Part shown: one piece after another, positions 11,248-19,671 of the stretch | Layout: each line of letters opens with the position of its first letter | How positions within the stretch are numbered: the first letter of the stretch is position 1 | Source of the DNA: Flavobacteriales bacterium | Lineage (GTDB): Bacteria > Bacteroidota > Bacteroidia > Flavobacteriales_D > Crocinitomicaceae | Reading direction: 5' to 3' | Assembly: GCA_947454525.1 (NCBI GenBank) | Contig: CANGJM010000015.1 | Location: forward strand, 1 to 64,000 | Length of the DNA: 64,000 bases | Made by a program: the position numbers and the translations under genes | The notes under the pieces: model-generated | The model's database searches: none | Told to the model about the DNA's origin: nothing | What the model saw: only the letters and a program-made list of their open reading frames with translations

Positions 11248-13077
11248 ATGAAAAAAGTTCTACTCACGGCTGTCGTATTTGCGTCTTCAATGGCTGCTCA
11301 TGCTCAAAAAGCCCCCAAATTAGCAACGTTCCAAGATTTGGTTAAAGCTCCAATTCATGCAGAATCGTTGGAATCAAACGAAAAAGCCTTAGGTGTTACA
11401 ATTTGGTCTGATGACTTCTCTACACCAGCAAACTGGACCGTTGACAATAGTGGTCAAACCGGAATCGATTTTGGTTGGAACATTAATAACACTTCTGACG
11501 GATGGTGGTCAACTGCCGGAATTAACTCAACTTCTGGTGGAAACTATGCTGAATTAGTAAATGGTGATGCACAAGCTGCTACACAAGCATTAAATGTTGT
11601 CTATACCTTGACTACAGCTGCACCAATTGATGTCGCTGCCCTTGGAGGTTCAAATCAAATCTCTTTGCAGTTTAAACAATACGGCGCTCGTTTTAATGAT
11701 TTACAAGAAATGTTAATCAGTACAAATGGTACTACATGGGTTTCTGTTGGAAATAACTTAGATAAATCAGTACTTTCTGCATCAGGTGGTTCAGCATACA
11801 CGAATCCAGATTCAAAATCCGTGAATTTAGCTCCATTTTTAACTGGTGCTCCAAGTCAACTTTGGGTCCGTTTTCAATGGACAACAAACTACCCTAACTC
11901 AGCAACGAATCCAAATGTATGGATTACCTACGGTTGGTATATTGATGACGTGAAATTGGTGACAAACCCAACAAATGATCTTGTAGTTACGGGTACAGAT
12001 TGGGGTTCAGTTGGACTTCATTACTACCAAATCCCAACAGCACAAGTTGCTCCAATTGATTTCTCTGCAGACATCTTTAACGGTGGTGTAAATAATCAAT
12101 CGAATGTGAAATTAAACGTAAATGTGAACAGTGGATCTTTCGTTGGATCCAGTGCGCCGGTTACAATCGTTTCTTTAGACACACTAAATGTGACAGTAGC
12201 CACACAATTCACACCAGCTGCAACGGTAGCTTCTTACACAGTAACTCGCAATATTACAGCAGATTCAACAGATGATGTTTCCGCTAACAATGCCATGTCT
12301 GACATTACGTTCAACGTATCTAATTTTATTTACGCACGTGACAACAATGTTGTTTCGGGAAGTACATCTAATGGAACAAATGGTTTCGAAACAGGAAACT
12401 TATATGATATTTTCCAAGACGCTTTACTAAAAGCAATTAACGTTCGTCTTCCGAATGGAACAAGTGGTGCAACTGTTGGAACAGAAATCTATACAAAATT
12501 ATATTCTATTGATCCAGTAACTGGAGACTTCGTATATGAATCAGAATCTGCACCATTAGTATTAGCAGCGAATAACTTAAATACGAATTTGGTTGTAGAA
12601 CTTGAGCCTTATGTAAATGTTACTGCTGGAACTACATACTTAGCTGTAGTTGGTTCTTATACTAGTGGTTTGAAAGTGTCAAATGCAGGTACTTCACCAG
12701 CACAAACATCTTTCTTATTAGACGGAAATGACATTACAACATCTACCTTGTTCTACCAAACATCAACACCATACGTTCGTTTGAATTTTGATCCAGTTTT
12801 AGGAACAGAAGAAATCGAGCAAGTTCAACAAGCGGTGATTATGCCGAATCCTTCAAATGGAATCGCATCATTGCAGTTTGAATTATTGAATGCATCGGAT
12901 GTAAAAGTTACTGTTTTGGATGTTGCTGGTAAAGAAGTTCAAAACACAGTATTAAACCAATTGACTTCAGGAACACACAATGTGGCACTTGAATCAGCAA
13001 AATGGAATAGCGGAGTTTACTTTGTGAATATTGCTTCTAACGGAACAGTGTTGACGAAAAAATTCGTTAAAAAATAA
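11248..13077 (+). CDS. Secreted T9SS type A protein with MAM/jelly-roll-like domain
   Basis: 609 residues. A signal peptide (1-20, ending AHAQ) is followed by a beta-sandwich beginning IWSDDFSTPANWTVDN and ending YGWYIDDVKL (about 50-245), the choice-of-anchor/MAM-like pattern common in secreted Bacteroidetes proteins. A middle region of Ig-like strands follows, then a type A sorting domain (about 530-609: MPNPSNG, VTVLDVAGK, SGVYFVNI, KKFVKK). It is therefore exported by T9SS and anchored or released at the surface. Substrate unknown. It has its own promoter and a strong terminator, so it is probably monocistronic. Confidence 0.85.
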   Translation: MKKVLLTAVVFASSMAAHAQKAPKLATFQDLVKAPIHAESLESNEKALGVTIWSDDFSTPANWTVDNSGQTGIDFGWNINNTSDGWWSTAGINSTSGGNYAELVNGDAQAATQALNVVYTLTTAAPIDVAALGGSNQISLQFKQYGARFNDLQEMLISTNGTTWVSVGNNLDKSVLSASGGSAYTNPDSKSVNLAPFLTGAPSQLWVRFQWTTNYPNSATNPNVWITYGWYIDDVKLVTNPTNDLVVTGTDWGSVGLHYYQIPTAQVAPIDFSADIFNGGVNNQSNVKLNVNVNSGSFVGSSAPVTIVSLDTLNVTVATQFTPAATVASYTVTRNITADSTDDVSANNAMSDITFNVSNFIYARDNNVVSGSTSNGTNGFETGNLYDIFQDALLKAINVRLPNGTSGATVGTEIYTKLYSIDPVTGDFVYESESAPLVLAANNLNTNLVVELEPYVNVTAGTTYLAVVGSYTSGLKVSNAGTSPAQTSFLLDGNDITTSTLFYQTSTPYVRLNFDPVLGTEEIEQVQQAVIMPNPSNGIASLQFELLNASDVKVTVLDVAGKEVQNTVLNQLTSGTHNVALESAKWNSGVYFVNIASNGTVLTKKFVKK

Positions 13078-13096
13078 TAGATTAATTGAAATCTTG

Positions 13097-13123
13097 AAAG
13101 GCCGGTCTAACCGGCCTTTTTTT
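13097..13123 (+). terminator. Rho-independent terminator
   Basis: A perfect 10-bp stem (AAAGGCCGGT / ACCGGCCTTT) with a 3-nt loop (CTA) at 13097-13119 leads into a run of seven T (13117-13123). It lies 20 bp after the stop of the type A cargo gene. It ends only 3 nt before the start codon of the downstream yqaA-like gene. Confidence 0.9.
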
Positions 13124-13126
13124 GTT

Positions 13127-13558
13127 ATGTGGGAATTCGAAATTGGATACGTAGGACTGTTTTTAAGCGCTTTTTTTGCAGCGACTATACTTCCTGTTGC
13201 ATCTGAAGCTTTTCTCATCGGAATGCTTGCATATCACTATGACCCACTGATATGTTTATTCGTTGCTTCAACCGGAAATACACTCGGTGCCATTTTGAAT
13301 TATTTCATCGGCTATCTGGCTAATCCAGTTTGGCTGAAAAAAATTCGGGTGAGTTTGGAGCAAATTGAACAATGGAGAGACCGCGTTCATAAATACGGCG
13401 TGTGGCTCGCCTTGTTTTCGTGGCTTCCATTTATCGGTGACCTAATTGGTGTTGTACTCGGTTTCTTTCGAGCACCGAAAGTCTTGACATTTGTCTTTTT
13501 TGCTGTCGGCAAAATTCTGCGCTACGCAATCGTTATCTTACTTTACTTTCTTTTTTGA
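13127..13558 (+). CDS. YqaA family membrane protein (DedA/SNARE-associated superfamily)
   Basis: 143 residues, start ATG at 13127. A longer reading frame from 13094 would run through the terminator hairpin, and residues from MWEFEIG onward match the N-terminus expected for YqaA (LFLSAFFAATILPVASEAFL). Three to four hydrophobic segments are visible, with a GNTLGAILNYFIGY motif and a FSWLPFIGDLIGVVLGFFR stretch near the second half, typical of the family. DedA-superfamily proteins are membrane transporters/flippases; the role of YqaA itself is unclear. The 3' end overlaps the convergent S41 peptidase gene by 21 bp. How it is transcribed is puzzling because a terminator abuts its start. Confidence 0.8.
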   Translation: MWEFEIGYVGLFLSAFFAATILPVASEAFLIGMLAYHYDPLICLFVASTGNTLGAILNYFIGYLANPVWLKKIRVSLEQIEQWRDRVHKYGVWLALFSWLPFIGDLIGVVLGFFRAPKVLTFVFFAVGKILRYAIVILLYFLF

Positions 13559-15031
13559 TTCCTTTTGAATGTGCAAATATTCTAAAACAGGGTCCTTTTT
13601 CTGTATTAATTGTTGACGATTAATCGAGATGACATGATCTGGATCGATTGCCTTTAAATCAATGCTGGAACGATCTTTCGGTGTAAACTTCAAGGTAGAT
13701 ACCATCAAATGAAGATTCGAATGATCCAGGGAATATGGAGCACTGTTTCCAAATGTTCCGCCGATTCCTCCCATACATTGAGTTCCAATGATTTCTCCCC
13801 TTGTCGTGCTTTTAAACCATCCGGCGAATAAAACGGATGCAGACATGGACGAACCATTCGTAATTAGGCTACATTTCCCACGGTACGTGTAGTTCAGGTT
13901 ATTCTGGGGCGTGTATGCATATAAAATCGTGCGTGTTGTTCCCAATGGTGATTTGTAAAAATCGTACTCCTGGCTAATAAGTCCGTTTGGATAAACGCGC
14001 TCAGCTCTGTTTTTGAATTGCTTCTCTTGGTAAAAGGGAAGCAAAGCAAATCGATCGAAATGACTTCGCTTGTATAAGTAATTCATCTGTAAAGGCCCAC
14101 CACTGAGATTTAAGTAACTCAAAACATATTCCTGCGCACGCAACATTCCACCTAAATTATCGCGTAAATCAATGTATAATTCTTGCACATTTTGTTTCTT
14201 TATTTCTGTAAAACAGGCATCAATATGTTTCTTGAATTTCTTAAGTGAGATGGGATCAAAGGACTCAATGGTCAACACACAGCGCCTGTCCTTGTCAATA
14301 AAATAATGAACGGGACCTTTTAAATCAAGACTTCGATCTTTTAAATACTGAATAGATTTAACATAATGCGCTTCCTGCACAATCGTGTCGCCAGCTAAAT
14401 TTACCAGCTTAAATTTGGCTTTATCGCTTAAATGAGCTCGATGTAGTAGGTTGAATGTAGCTCCAATCATACGTTGAGCGATTTCTTCTTGTGCACTTCC
14501 TGCATTGCCTTCGGAAAAACTCATCCGCTTACTGATTGCGAATAAACTATCCATACTGTAAGAATCGATTTGGAGAATTTCACTTCCAACAGGAAAATCA
14601 TTTTTGTAGACACTCTCCAAATAAAACCGCTTGTCGATTCTCGCCACAAAAAAGGGGAGAACAGCACGGTCTTTCGGCCCCAAATACAAATAATCTCTTG
14701 GATTTAAATTGGTGTGTGAGTCCTTCATGACTCCTAAATAACGTGTGACAATTTGAATGAATTCGATCATTGTCTTTTCTGTTGAACAAGACTTTAAAGC
14801 TTCTTTGTATCCACCGACAAATGCCTCCACACCGCAATACAAACTTGGATTTGGATGTGTTTCAAGAATGTGCTCGTGCAGTTGCTCAATGTCCGCTTTC
14901 ATGGCTTCTGGACATAATTTTGCTTCACTGATTTCATCTTTTGAATAGCGGAAATAGGAAAGGCAATCCTGCGCACTTATATGAGATGCACTCAGAATAG
15001 TTAAAACAAGAAGGAGGTATAATTTTTGCAT
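13538..15031 (-). CDS. S41-family peptidase-like secreted protein
   Basis: 497 residues with a signal peptide (about 1-21). The C-terminal half carries the TSPc/S41 fold: LYIDLRDNLGGM (about 285-296), the nucleophile region TNGSSMSASVLFAGWF with Ser397 in the usual GxxSAS position, and GEIIGTQCMGG. In CtpA-type enzymes a lysine sits about 21 residues after the serine; here that position is Gln418, so the protein is not a canonical Ser/Lys C-terminal processing peptidase. No PDZ domain is obvious. Tail-to-tail overlap with yqaA by 21 bp; divergent from the lipoprotein gene at 15105. Periplasmic or surface proteolysis is inferred. Confidence 0.82.
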   Translation of the reverse strand: MQKLYLLLVLTILSASHISAQDCLSYFRYSKDEISEAKLCPEAMKADIEQLHEHILETHPNPSLYCGVEAFVGGYKEALKSCSTEKTMIEFIQIVTRYLGVMKDSHTNLNPRDYLYLGPKDRAVLPFFVARIDKRFYLESVYKNDFPVGSEILQIDSYSMDSLFAISKRMSFSEGNAGSAQEEIAQRMIGATFNLLHRAHLSDKAKFKLVNLAGDTIVQEAHYVKSIQYLKDRSLDLKGPVHYFIDKDRRCVLTIESFDPISLKKFKKHIDACFTEIKKQNVQELYIDLRDNLGGMLRAQEYVLSYLNLSGGPLQMNYLYKRSHFDRFALLPFYQEKQFKNRAERVYPNGLISQEYDFYKSPLGTTRTILYAYTPQNNLNYTYRGKCSLITNGSSMSASVLFAGWFKSTTRGEIIGTQCMGGIGGTFGNSAPYSLDHSNLHLMVSTLKFTPKDRSSIDLKAIDPDHVISINRQQLIQKKDPVLEYLHIQKESKKKVK

Positions 15032-15043
15032 GAAAGAGTGAGT

Positions 15044-15051
15044 CGAAGTTA
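15044..15051 (-). promoter_or_regulatory. Candidate -7 box for the S41 gene
   Basis: Minus-strand TAACTTCG, one mismatch from TAnnTTTG, ends 12 nt before the ATG at 15031. No convincing -33 element. Confidence 0.4.
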
Positions 15052-15073
15052 ATAGATTTAGTTGAATTAATGC

Positions 15074-15081
15074 TACATTTG
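15074..15081 (+). promoter_or_regulatory. Candidate -7 box for the 15105 lipoprotein
   Basis: TACATTTG matches TAnnTTTG and ends 23 nt before the ATG. It is back-to-back with the minus-strand box at 15044-15051, making a compact divergent promoter region. Confidence 0.5.
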
Positions 15082-15104
15082 AATTCTTAAATTTTCGCGA
15101 AAAA

Positions 15105-15362
15105 ATGTTAGAAAAACCAGTACTCCTTGCCTTTGTAACGCTCTTCCTTGTTTCTTGTCACAGAACGGATGAGAAGTTTTGTTCATGTATGGATAAAAGT
15201 AAGGAAGTAAATGCCTTAACAGAAAAAATATGGCAACAACAAGCGACGAAAGAGGATAGTGTGAAATTGAAAAAATTGATTGCTTCCAAAAATAAGATGT
15301 GCGAAATGTATGCCTTAAAAAATGGAGAGGAATTATTGAAATTGAGGGAAGATTGTAAGTAA
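15105..15362 (+). CDS. Small predicted lipoprotein
   Basis: 85 residues. A hydrophobic leader ends in the lipobox LVSC (Cys at about residue 18). The mature part is short, Lys/Glu-rich and helical, with paired cysteines early (FCSCMD) and two more (KMCEMY, REDCK). I do not recognise a family. It ends 1 nt before the TIGR01777 gene, so the two are probably cotranscribed. Probably membrane-anchored in the periplasm. Confidence 0.65.
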   Translation: MLEKPVLLAFVTLFLVSCHRTDEKFCSCMDKSKEVNALTEKIWQQQATKEDSVKLKKLIASKNKMCEMYALKNGEELLKLREDCK

Positions 15363-15363
15363 G

Positions 15364-16257
15364 ATGGAAGAAACGAAAACAGTTTTAATCGCTGGTGGGT
15401 CTGGATTAATTGGCAAGCAACTCACTAAGGTCTTTAAGGAACGTGGATACCGCGTTTATAAACTTTCACGTAATGCACGTAAACAAGGTCACATTCAATG
15501 GGACCCTAAAACAAAACAAGTCGACGAAAAATACTTCAGTCGAATTCATGTGTTAATCAACCTCGCTGGCGCAAATATTGGAGATAAAAATTGGAGTGCC
15601 TCCCGAAAACAAGAATTAATCGATTCGCGCGTTCAATCCACTGAATTTTTAAGTGAACTGGCTGCTAAAATGCCCAAATTAAGCTACTATGTTGGAGCTT
15701 CAGGTGTCAATTGCTATGAGTTAGGTCAAAATAAAGTTTTTCAAGAAACCGACGAGTATGGAACAGATTTCCTAAGTACGCTTGTACACGATTGGGAAAA
15801 GGCTCATGACCGCTTTGAGGGTATTTGTCCATACATGAAATTGCGCATCGCCATGGTACTTTCCAACCGAGGCGGATCTCTTACAGCAATGAAACGACCG
15901 GTGTTTTTTGGACTCGGCTCACCGCTAGGATCAGGAAATCAATACCATCCGTGGATTCATATCGATGACCTTTGTCGAATGATCGTTTTCGGAATAGATC
16001 AACAACTGGAAGGAACCTTTAACGCTGTTGCCGATTGTGATACAAATCGAACGATGATGAAAGGAATTGCTAAATACATGCACCGTCCATTCTTTTTGCC
16101 ACCTGTTCCGAGTGGAATCCTTAAATTCATTCTAGGTGAGCGCTCTATGCTTGTCCTTTCCGACCTCCGTGTATCGAACGATAAGATAAAAAATACGGGA
16201 TTTGAATTTAAATTGGATAAACTCAACAAAGCCTTGAAAGCCTTATTCGCGAAATAA
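15364..16257 (+). CDS. TIGR01777 family NAD(P)-dependent epimerase-like protein
   Basis: 297 residues, typical for the YfcH/TIGR01777 group of extended short-chain dehydrogenases. The N-terminal dinucleotide-binding motif GGSGLIG is visible at about residues 12-18, followed by LINLAGANIGDKNWS, YVGASGVNCYE and a C-terminal DUF1731-like segment (LPPVPSGILKFILGERS...VSNDKIKNTGF). Biochemical role not established in the family. Starts 1 nt after the lipoprotein stop. Confidence 0.88.
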   Translation: MEETKTVLIAGGSGLIGKQLTKVFKERGYRVYKLSRNARKQGHIQWDPKTKQVDEKYFSRIHVLINLAGANIGDKNWSASRKQELIDSRVQSTEFLSELAAKMPKLSYYVGASGVNCYELGQNKVFQETDEYGTDFLSTLVHDWEKAHDRFEGICPYMKLRIAMVLSNRGGSLTAMKRPVFFGLGSPLGSGNQYHPWIHIDDLCRMIVFGIDQQLEGTFNAVADCDTNRTMMKGIAKYMHRPFFLPPVPSGILKFILGERSMLVLSDLRVSNDKIKNTGFEFKLDKLNKALKALFAK

Positions 16258-16326
16258 TTATTTATTATTTAACATTCAAATCCATTCGTTGAAATCCAAA
16301 AAAAGGTACTTTCAAAGAAAAAACGA

Positions 16327-17652
16327 ATGGCTAAATCTCAAAAAATATTCGTCCTAGACACTTCTGTCTTACTACACGACTTCGATTCCATCTCAAATTT
16401 TGATGAGCATTCTGTCGCAATTCCAATCACGGTATTGGAGGAACTAGATAAGTTTAAGGTAGGAAACGACACGAAAAACTTCTCCGCAAGAGAGGTTATT
16501 CGTTTCATTGACCGACTGTCAGGGAGCGGTTCTTTACAAGAGTGGATTCCCCTCGGTCCTGGACTCGGAAATTTCAAGATTATCATGGAACATGCTCCCA
16601 CTCAATTAAATGCGGAGGATATTTACGGAGCCTATAAAAATGATCATAAAATCATCAATGCGGCGCTCTTCCTGAAAGAAAAGGAAAAACGAAAATCAGT
16701 GATTCTCGTCACCAAAGACATCAACCTGCGCATTAAATCAAAAGCGCTCGGATTAGTGGCGGAAGATTATCAGACAGGAAAGGTTCATTCGGATGAAATT
16801 CAAGCATCAAGTACTTACAACATTGAAGGACTAGAATCGACCTACATACGTGAAATATTTACCAAAGGAAGTGTACCTGAAGATGGAAACCTAGGAGAAA
16901 AAAAAGAAGTAAATGGCTACTATATCCTGAAAAATGGAAAAACTTCCGCACTTGCTTTTTACAATCACCTAACGGATCGCGTTGACCGCATCGAAAAGGA
17001 ATTTATTTACGGAATCAAACCGAAAAATGCTGAACAAGCGTTTGCTTTTCATGCACTACTCAACAACGACATCAAATTAGTGGCCTTACAAGGTGTGGCC
17101 GGAACCGGAAAGACACTTCTTGCCTTAGCTGCTGCCTTGGAACAACAGAAATTGTATAATCAAGTGATTTTAGCGCGTCCAATTGTTCCCTTATCGAACA
17201 AAGAAATTGGATTCTTGCCTGGTGATGCCAATGATAAAATTGGTCCATACATGGAGCCACTTTGGGATAATCTGAAGTTTATTAAGTCTCAATTTGGTGA
17301 AAATGAAAAGAAACACAAAGCCATAATGGAAATGCAGGATTCTGGAAAAATTATCATCACTCCGCTTGCCTTCATCCGTGGTAGAAGTCTATCCAACATC
17401 ATGTTTATCATCGATGAGGCACAGAATTTAACGCCTCATGAAGTGAAAACCATTATTACAAGAGCGGGTGAAAACACGAAAATTGTATTTACGGGAGATG
17501 TGCATCAAATTGACACACCATATCTAGATGAAAACAGTAATGGATTGGCTTATTTGATCGACCGATTAAAAGGAGAATCCCTTTTTGCACACGTCAAATT
17601 AGAGAAGGGGGAACGATCGGAATTGGCGAACTTAGCAAACGATTTACTATAG
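16327..17652 (+). CDS. PhoH family protein with N-terminal PIN domain (PhoH2/YlaK-like)
   Basis: 441 residues. The PIN nuclease domain (about 1-150) has the acidic residues expected for metal binding (Asp11 in VLDTSVLL, Glu39/Asp41 in LEELDKF, Asp131 in VTKDINLR). The PhoH ATPase domain has Walker A GVAGTGKT (256-263) and Walker B FIIDEAQN (about 360-367). PIN-PhoH fusions are predicted RNA helicase/RNases. No antitoxin-like small gene lies directly upstream (the upstream gene is TIGR01777), so the mycobacterial phoAT-phoH2 arrangement is not reproduced here. Cytoplasmic. Stops 5 bp from the convergent methyltransferase. Confidence 0.9.
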   Translation: MAKSQKIFVLDTSVLLHDFDSISNFDEHSVAIPITVLEELDKFKVGNDTKNFSAREVIRFIDRLSGSGSLQEWIPLGPGLGNFKIIMEHAPTQLNAEDIYGAYKNDHKIINAALFLKEKEKRKSVILVTKDINLRIKSKALGLVAEDYQTGKVHSDEIQASSTYNIEGLESTYIREIFTKGSVPEDGNLGEKKEVNGYYILKNGKTSALAFYNHLTDRVDRIEKEFIYGIKPKNAEQAFAFHALLNNDIKLVALQGVAGTGKTLLALAAALEQQKLYNQVILARPIVPLSNKEIGFLPGDANDKIGPYMEPLWDNLKFIKSQFGENEKKHKAIMEMQDSGKIIITPLAFIRGRSLSNIMFIIDEAQNLTPHEVKTIITRAGENTKIVFTGDVHQIDTPYLDENSNGLAYLIDRLKGESLFAHVKLEKGERSELANLANDLL

Positions 17653-17657
17653 CAGTA

Positions 17658-18509
17658 TTATTGGATTCGAACTAATTCACCGAAATACATCGTTTTTTCC
17701 GTTTTGGTCTCCATGTACAACTGAGAAATGGAACTCTTTTTACTCGGGAAATAAATATCAATTAATTCCGTAAGAAAATCGGTGTCCACGGTTGGGGAGT
17801 ATGTATTCATAATGAGGAAGCCATCCTCTGCAAGCAGACTTGATGCCGTCATCATTAATTCATCAATCTTATCTTCTAATTTCCATTTCTCACCACTTGC
17901 TCCAATTCCCCATGCAGGCGGATCCATGATGATTCCTTTGTACTTGTTTTCCCGTTTGACCTCACGAGCGGCAAATTTTAACGCATCTTCGTGAACCCAC
18001 TTGATGTTTAACAATTTGCATTCTTCCATGTTTCTCTTTGCCCAATTCAAGGTCGATTTTGCTGAATCAACATGGAAGGTTTCAGCACCTTTCAACCGTG
18101 CCATACAAGAAGCGGCACCTGTGTAAGCAAAAAGGTTTAGGAAACGTTCGTCCGCTGAAATATGTTCCTCAATAAAACGCCAGTTTGCTTCCTGTTCCGG
18201 AAATAAACCAATATGTTTGAAGTTCGTCAGAGATAAGGTAAAGTTTAAACGGTGGTATTTAATGGCCCATTCGCTGGGAACATTTTTTTTCAAGCATTTC
18301 CATTTTCCTTGCTGCCCTTTTCCTTCAATGAATTCCCAATGAGCTAGATTTCTCCACTCTGTAAAGGGCATTCCACTATGGAAATAGGCTTGAACTTCTG
18401 GTCGAATCGTTATGATTTTACCCCAACGCTCTAATTTTTTACCACCACCAGCATCTAATAGTTCGTAATCTGCCCATGGTTCGGCATAAATTCTAGGTAT
18501 ATCACTCAT
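17658..18509 (-). CDS. Class I SAM-dependent methyltransferase, RlmI-like
   Basis: 283 residues. The C-terminal Rossmann domain shows motif I LNLFAYTGAASCMARLKGA, an acidic end of beta-2 (HVDSAKSTLNWAKRN) and motif IV IIMDPPAWG, characteristic of the RlmI/RlmK-type rRNA m5C methyltransferase group (PF10672). The N-terminal part lacks an obvious PUA domain, so the rRNA target is uncertain. Its start shares one base with the upstream stop (TAATG at 18507-18511), indicating translational coupling with the 193-residue membrane protein gene. Confidence 0.82.
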   Translation of the reverse strand: MSDIPRIYAEPWADYELLDAGGGKKLERWGKIITIRPEVQAYFHSGMPFTEWRNLAHWEFIEGKGQQGKWKCLKKNVPSEWAIKYHRLNFTLSLTNFKHIGLFPEQEANWRFIEEHISADERFLNLFAYTGAASCMARLKGAETFHVDSAKSTLNWAKRNMEECKLLNIKWVHEDALKFAAREVKRENKYKGIIMDPPAWGIGASGEKWKLEDKIDELMMTASSLLAEDGFLIMNTYSPTVDTDFLTELIDIYFPSKKSSISQLYMETKTEKTMYFGELVRIQ

Positions 18510-19090
18510 TAGCGCATTTTAGGCGTTTTCTTACGTCCACCCATCATTTGAGCTTGGCGCATTTGATTTTTTGATGGCGCCATCTGCAATTGACTTTGCA
18601 TCGTTTTGATTTGGTCGCGCATCATTCCGTTTTTATCTAATTTCTTTGCTTCAGCCAACAAGGCCACAGCTTCGTTTTTTCGTCCTGTTTGCGCACAAAT
18701 TCCAGCCAAATGCATGCGTGCAACAGCATTGTCTTCACCAGTTCTTAAGCCAAGGTCCATGGCTTTTCTCAATAATTTCTCGCTGTTTGCAAAACCTAAT
18801 TCCTGTCCGCCCATTACTGCCTTCAAAAACAATACATACGCATGCTGTCTTTTCGGAAGAAATTCAGGGTTTGTAATGCGATCAATGTATTTTTTCGCTT
18901 TATCGGTATTTCCGACACGCATTTGATTCAATGCCAATAATACATTTTCATTTCTGAAAAAGGAAAGAATGATTAAAGCCGTCACGAAAAGAAAGGTGAT
19001 GCCCCAACCCCAATGTCCAGTAGCAAACAAATAAACGTTGAATCCAGTAGCAACTAAAGCTAAAACAATGCGGATAATAAATGCAATCAT
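18509..19090 (-). CDS. Membrane protein with short TPR-like region
   Basis: 193 residues. Two N-terminal transmembrane helices (about 1-45), then a helical TPR-like part (about 50-160) and a basic, Gln/Met-rich tail ending GGRKKTPKMR. I do not know a function. It lies 25 bp after ridA and overlaps the RlmI-like gene start by one base, so ridA, this gene and the methyltransferase may form one minus-strand operon. The basic tail could contact RNA or ribosomes; that is speculation prompted by the coupling. Confidence 0.65.
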   Translation of the reverse strand: MIAFIIRIVLALVATGFNVYLFATGHWGWGITFLFVTALIILSFFRNENVLLALNQMRVGNTDKAKKYIDRITNPEFLPKRQHAYVLFLKAVMGGQELGFANSEKLLRKAMDLGLRTGEDNAVARMHLAGICAQTGRKNEAVALLAEAKKLDKNGMMRDQIKTMQSQLQMAPSKNQMRQAQMMGGRKKTPKMR

Positions 19091-19115
19091 AAGTAAATTT
19101 TAATAGGTCAAATAG

Positions 19116-19550
19116 TTAGTCAATCGTAGCGATACATTTTAATTCAATCGCTATTGGAGTGGGTAAAGAGTTGATTTCTACAGTAGTTCTGCAAGGCAAA
19201 TTATCTTTAAAGTATTCTGCATAAACGCGGTTGTAAACCTGAAAATCACGTTTCATGTGCACTAAAAACACGGTTACATCCACTAGCTGGTCCCAACTAG
19301 ATCCAGATTCTTCCAAAATGATGCGAACGTTGTCAAAGACACTTCTGCATTGCGCTTCGAAATCGAATTCAATAAAATTCCCGTTTTTATCTAATTTTAA
19401 TCCCGGTACTGCTGAATCGGTATCATCTGAACCGGCAACTCTTGGACCAACCCCCGATAAGAAAAGAAGGTTTCCAACGCGTCTGGCATGTGGGTACAAT
19501 CCAACTGGTTTCGGCGCTTTATTTGTGGAAATTCGATTTTGTTCTGACAT
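19116..19550 (-). CDS. RidA family protein (YjgF/UK114)
   Basis: 144 residues from the ATG at 19550. A longer frame from TTG at 19568 is rejected because that codon overlaps a TATATTTG promoter box. Family features: NLLFLSGVGPR, FEAQCRSVFDNVRIILEESGSSWDQLVDVTVFL, and the conserved arginine in CRTTVEI (Arg121), which binds the imine/carboxylate in RidA enzymes. RidA proteins hydrolyse reactive enamine/imine intermediates; this variant could also be a 2-aminomuconate deaminase-type relative. Cytoplasmic. Confidence 0.88.
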   Translation of the reverse strand: MSEQNRISTNKAPKPVGLYPHARRVGNLLFLSGVGPRVAGSDDTDSAVPGLKLDKNGNFIEFDFEAQCRSVFDNVRIILEESGSSWDQLVDVTVFLVHMKRDFQVYNRVYAEYFKDNLPCRTTVEINSLPTPIAIELKCIATID

Positions 19551-19565
19551 TTTCAATGCTTTGGG

Positions 19566-19573
19566 CAAATATA
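19566..19573 (-). promoter_or_regulatory. -7 box for the RidA gene
   Basis: Minus-strand TATATTTG, a perfect TAnnTTTG match, ends 15 nt before the ATG at 19550. It decides the start codon of ridA. Confidence 0.55.
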
Positions 19574-19636
19574 CTAAAATGAATCGATTTTGTCTGCAAG
19601 GTCAAAGCCCGTTAAGCATTCGTTCAGATAATTGTG

Positions 19637-19644
19637 TAACTTCG
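19637..19644 (+). promoter_or_regulatory. Candidate -7 box for the GT2 gene
   Basis: TAACTTCG (one mismatch) ends 6 nt before ATG 19651 and 27 nt before ATG 19672. Confidence 0.4.
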
Positions 19645-19671
19645 CTTTACATGCAAAATAATTCTGTACTC

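Noticed and set aside
13094..13126. N-terminal extension of the YqaA protein from 13094
   Set aside because: It would translate the terminator hairpin; the family-like N-terminus begins at 13127.
16327..17652. PIN-PhoH as a toxin-antitoxin system
   Set aside because: No small antitoxin-like gene lies directly upstream; the upstream gene is a TIGR01777 protein with a 69-bp gap.
17664..17676. GGATTCGAACT resembling a tRNA T-loop
   Set aside because: It lies inside the methyltransferase coding sequence and no cloverleaf can be drawn around it.
19255..19650. 132-codon N-terminal extension of the GT2 glycosyltransferase
   Set aside because: It is antisense to the conserved ridA gene and has no GT2 character; GT2 homology begins at MELSIVIP.
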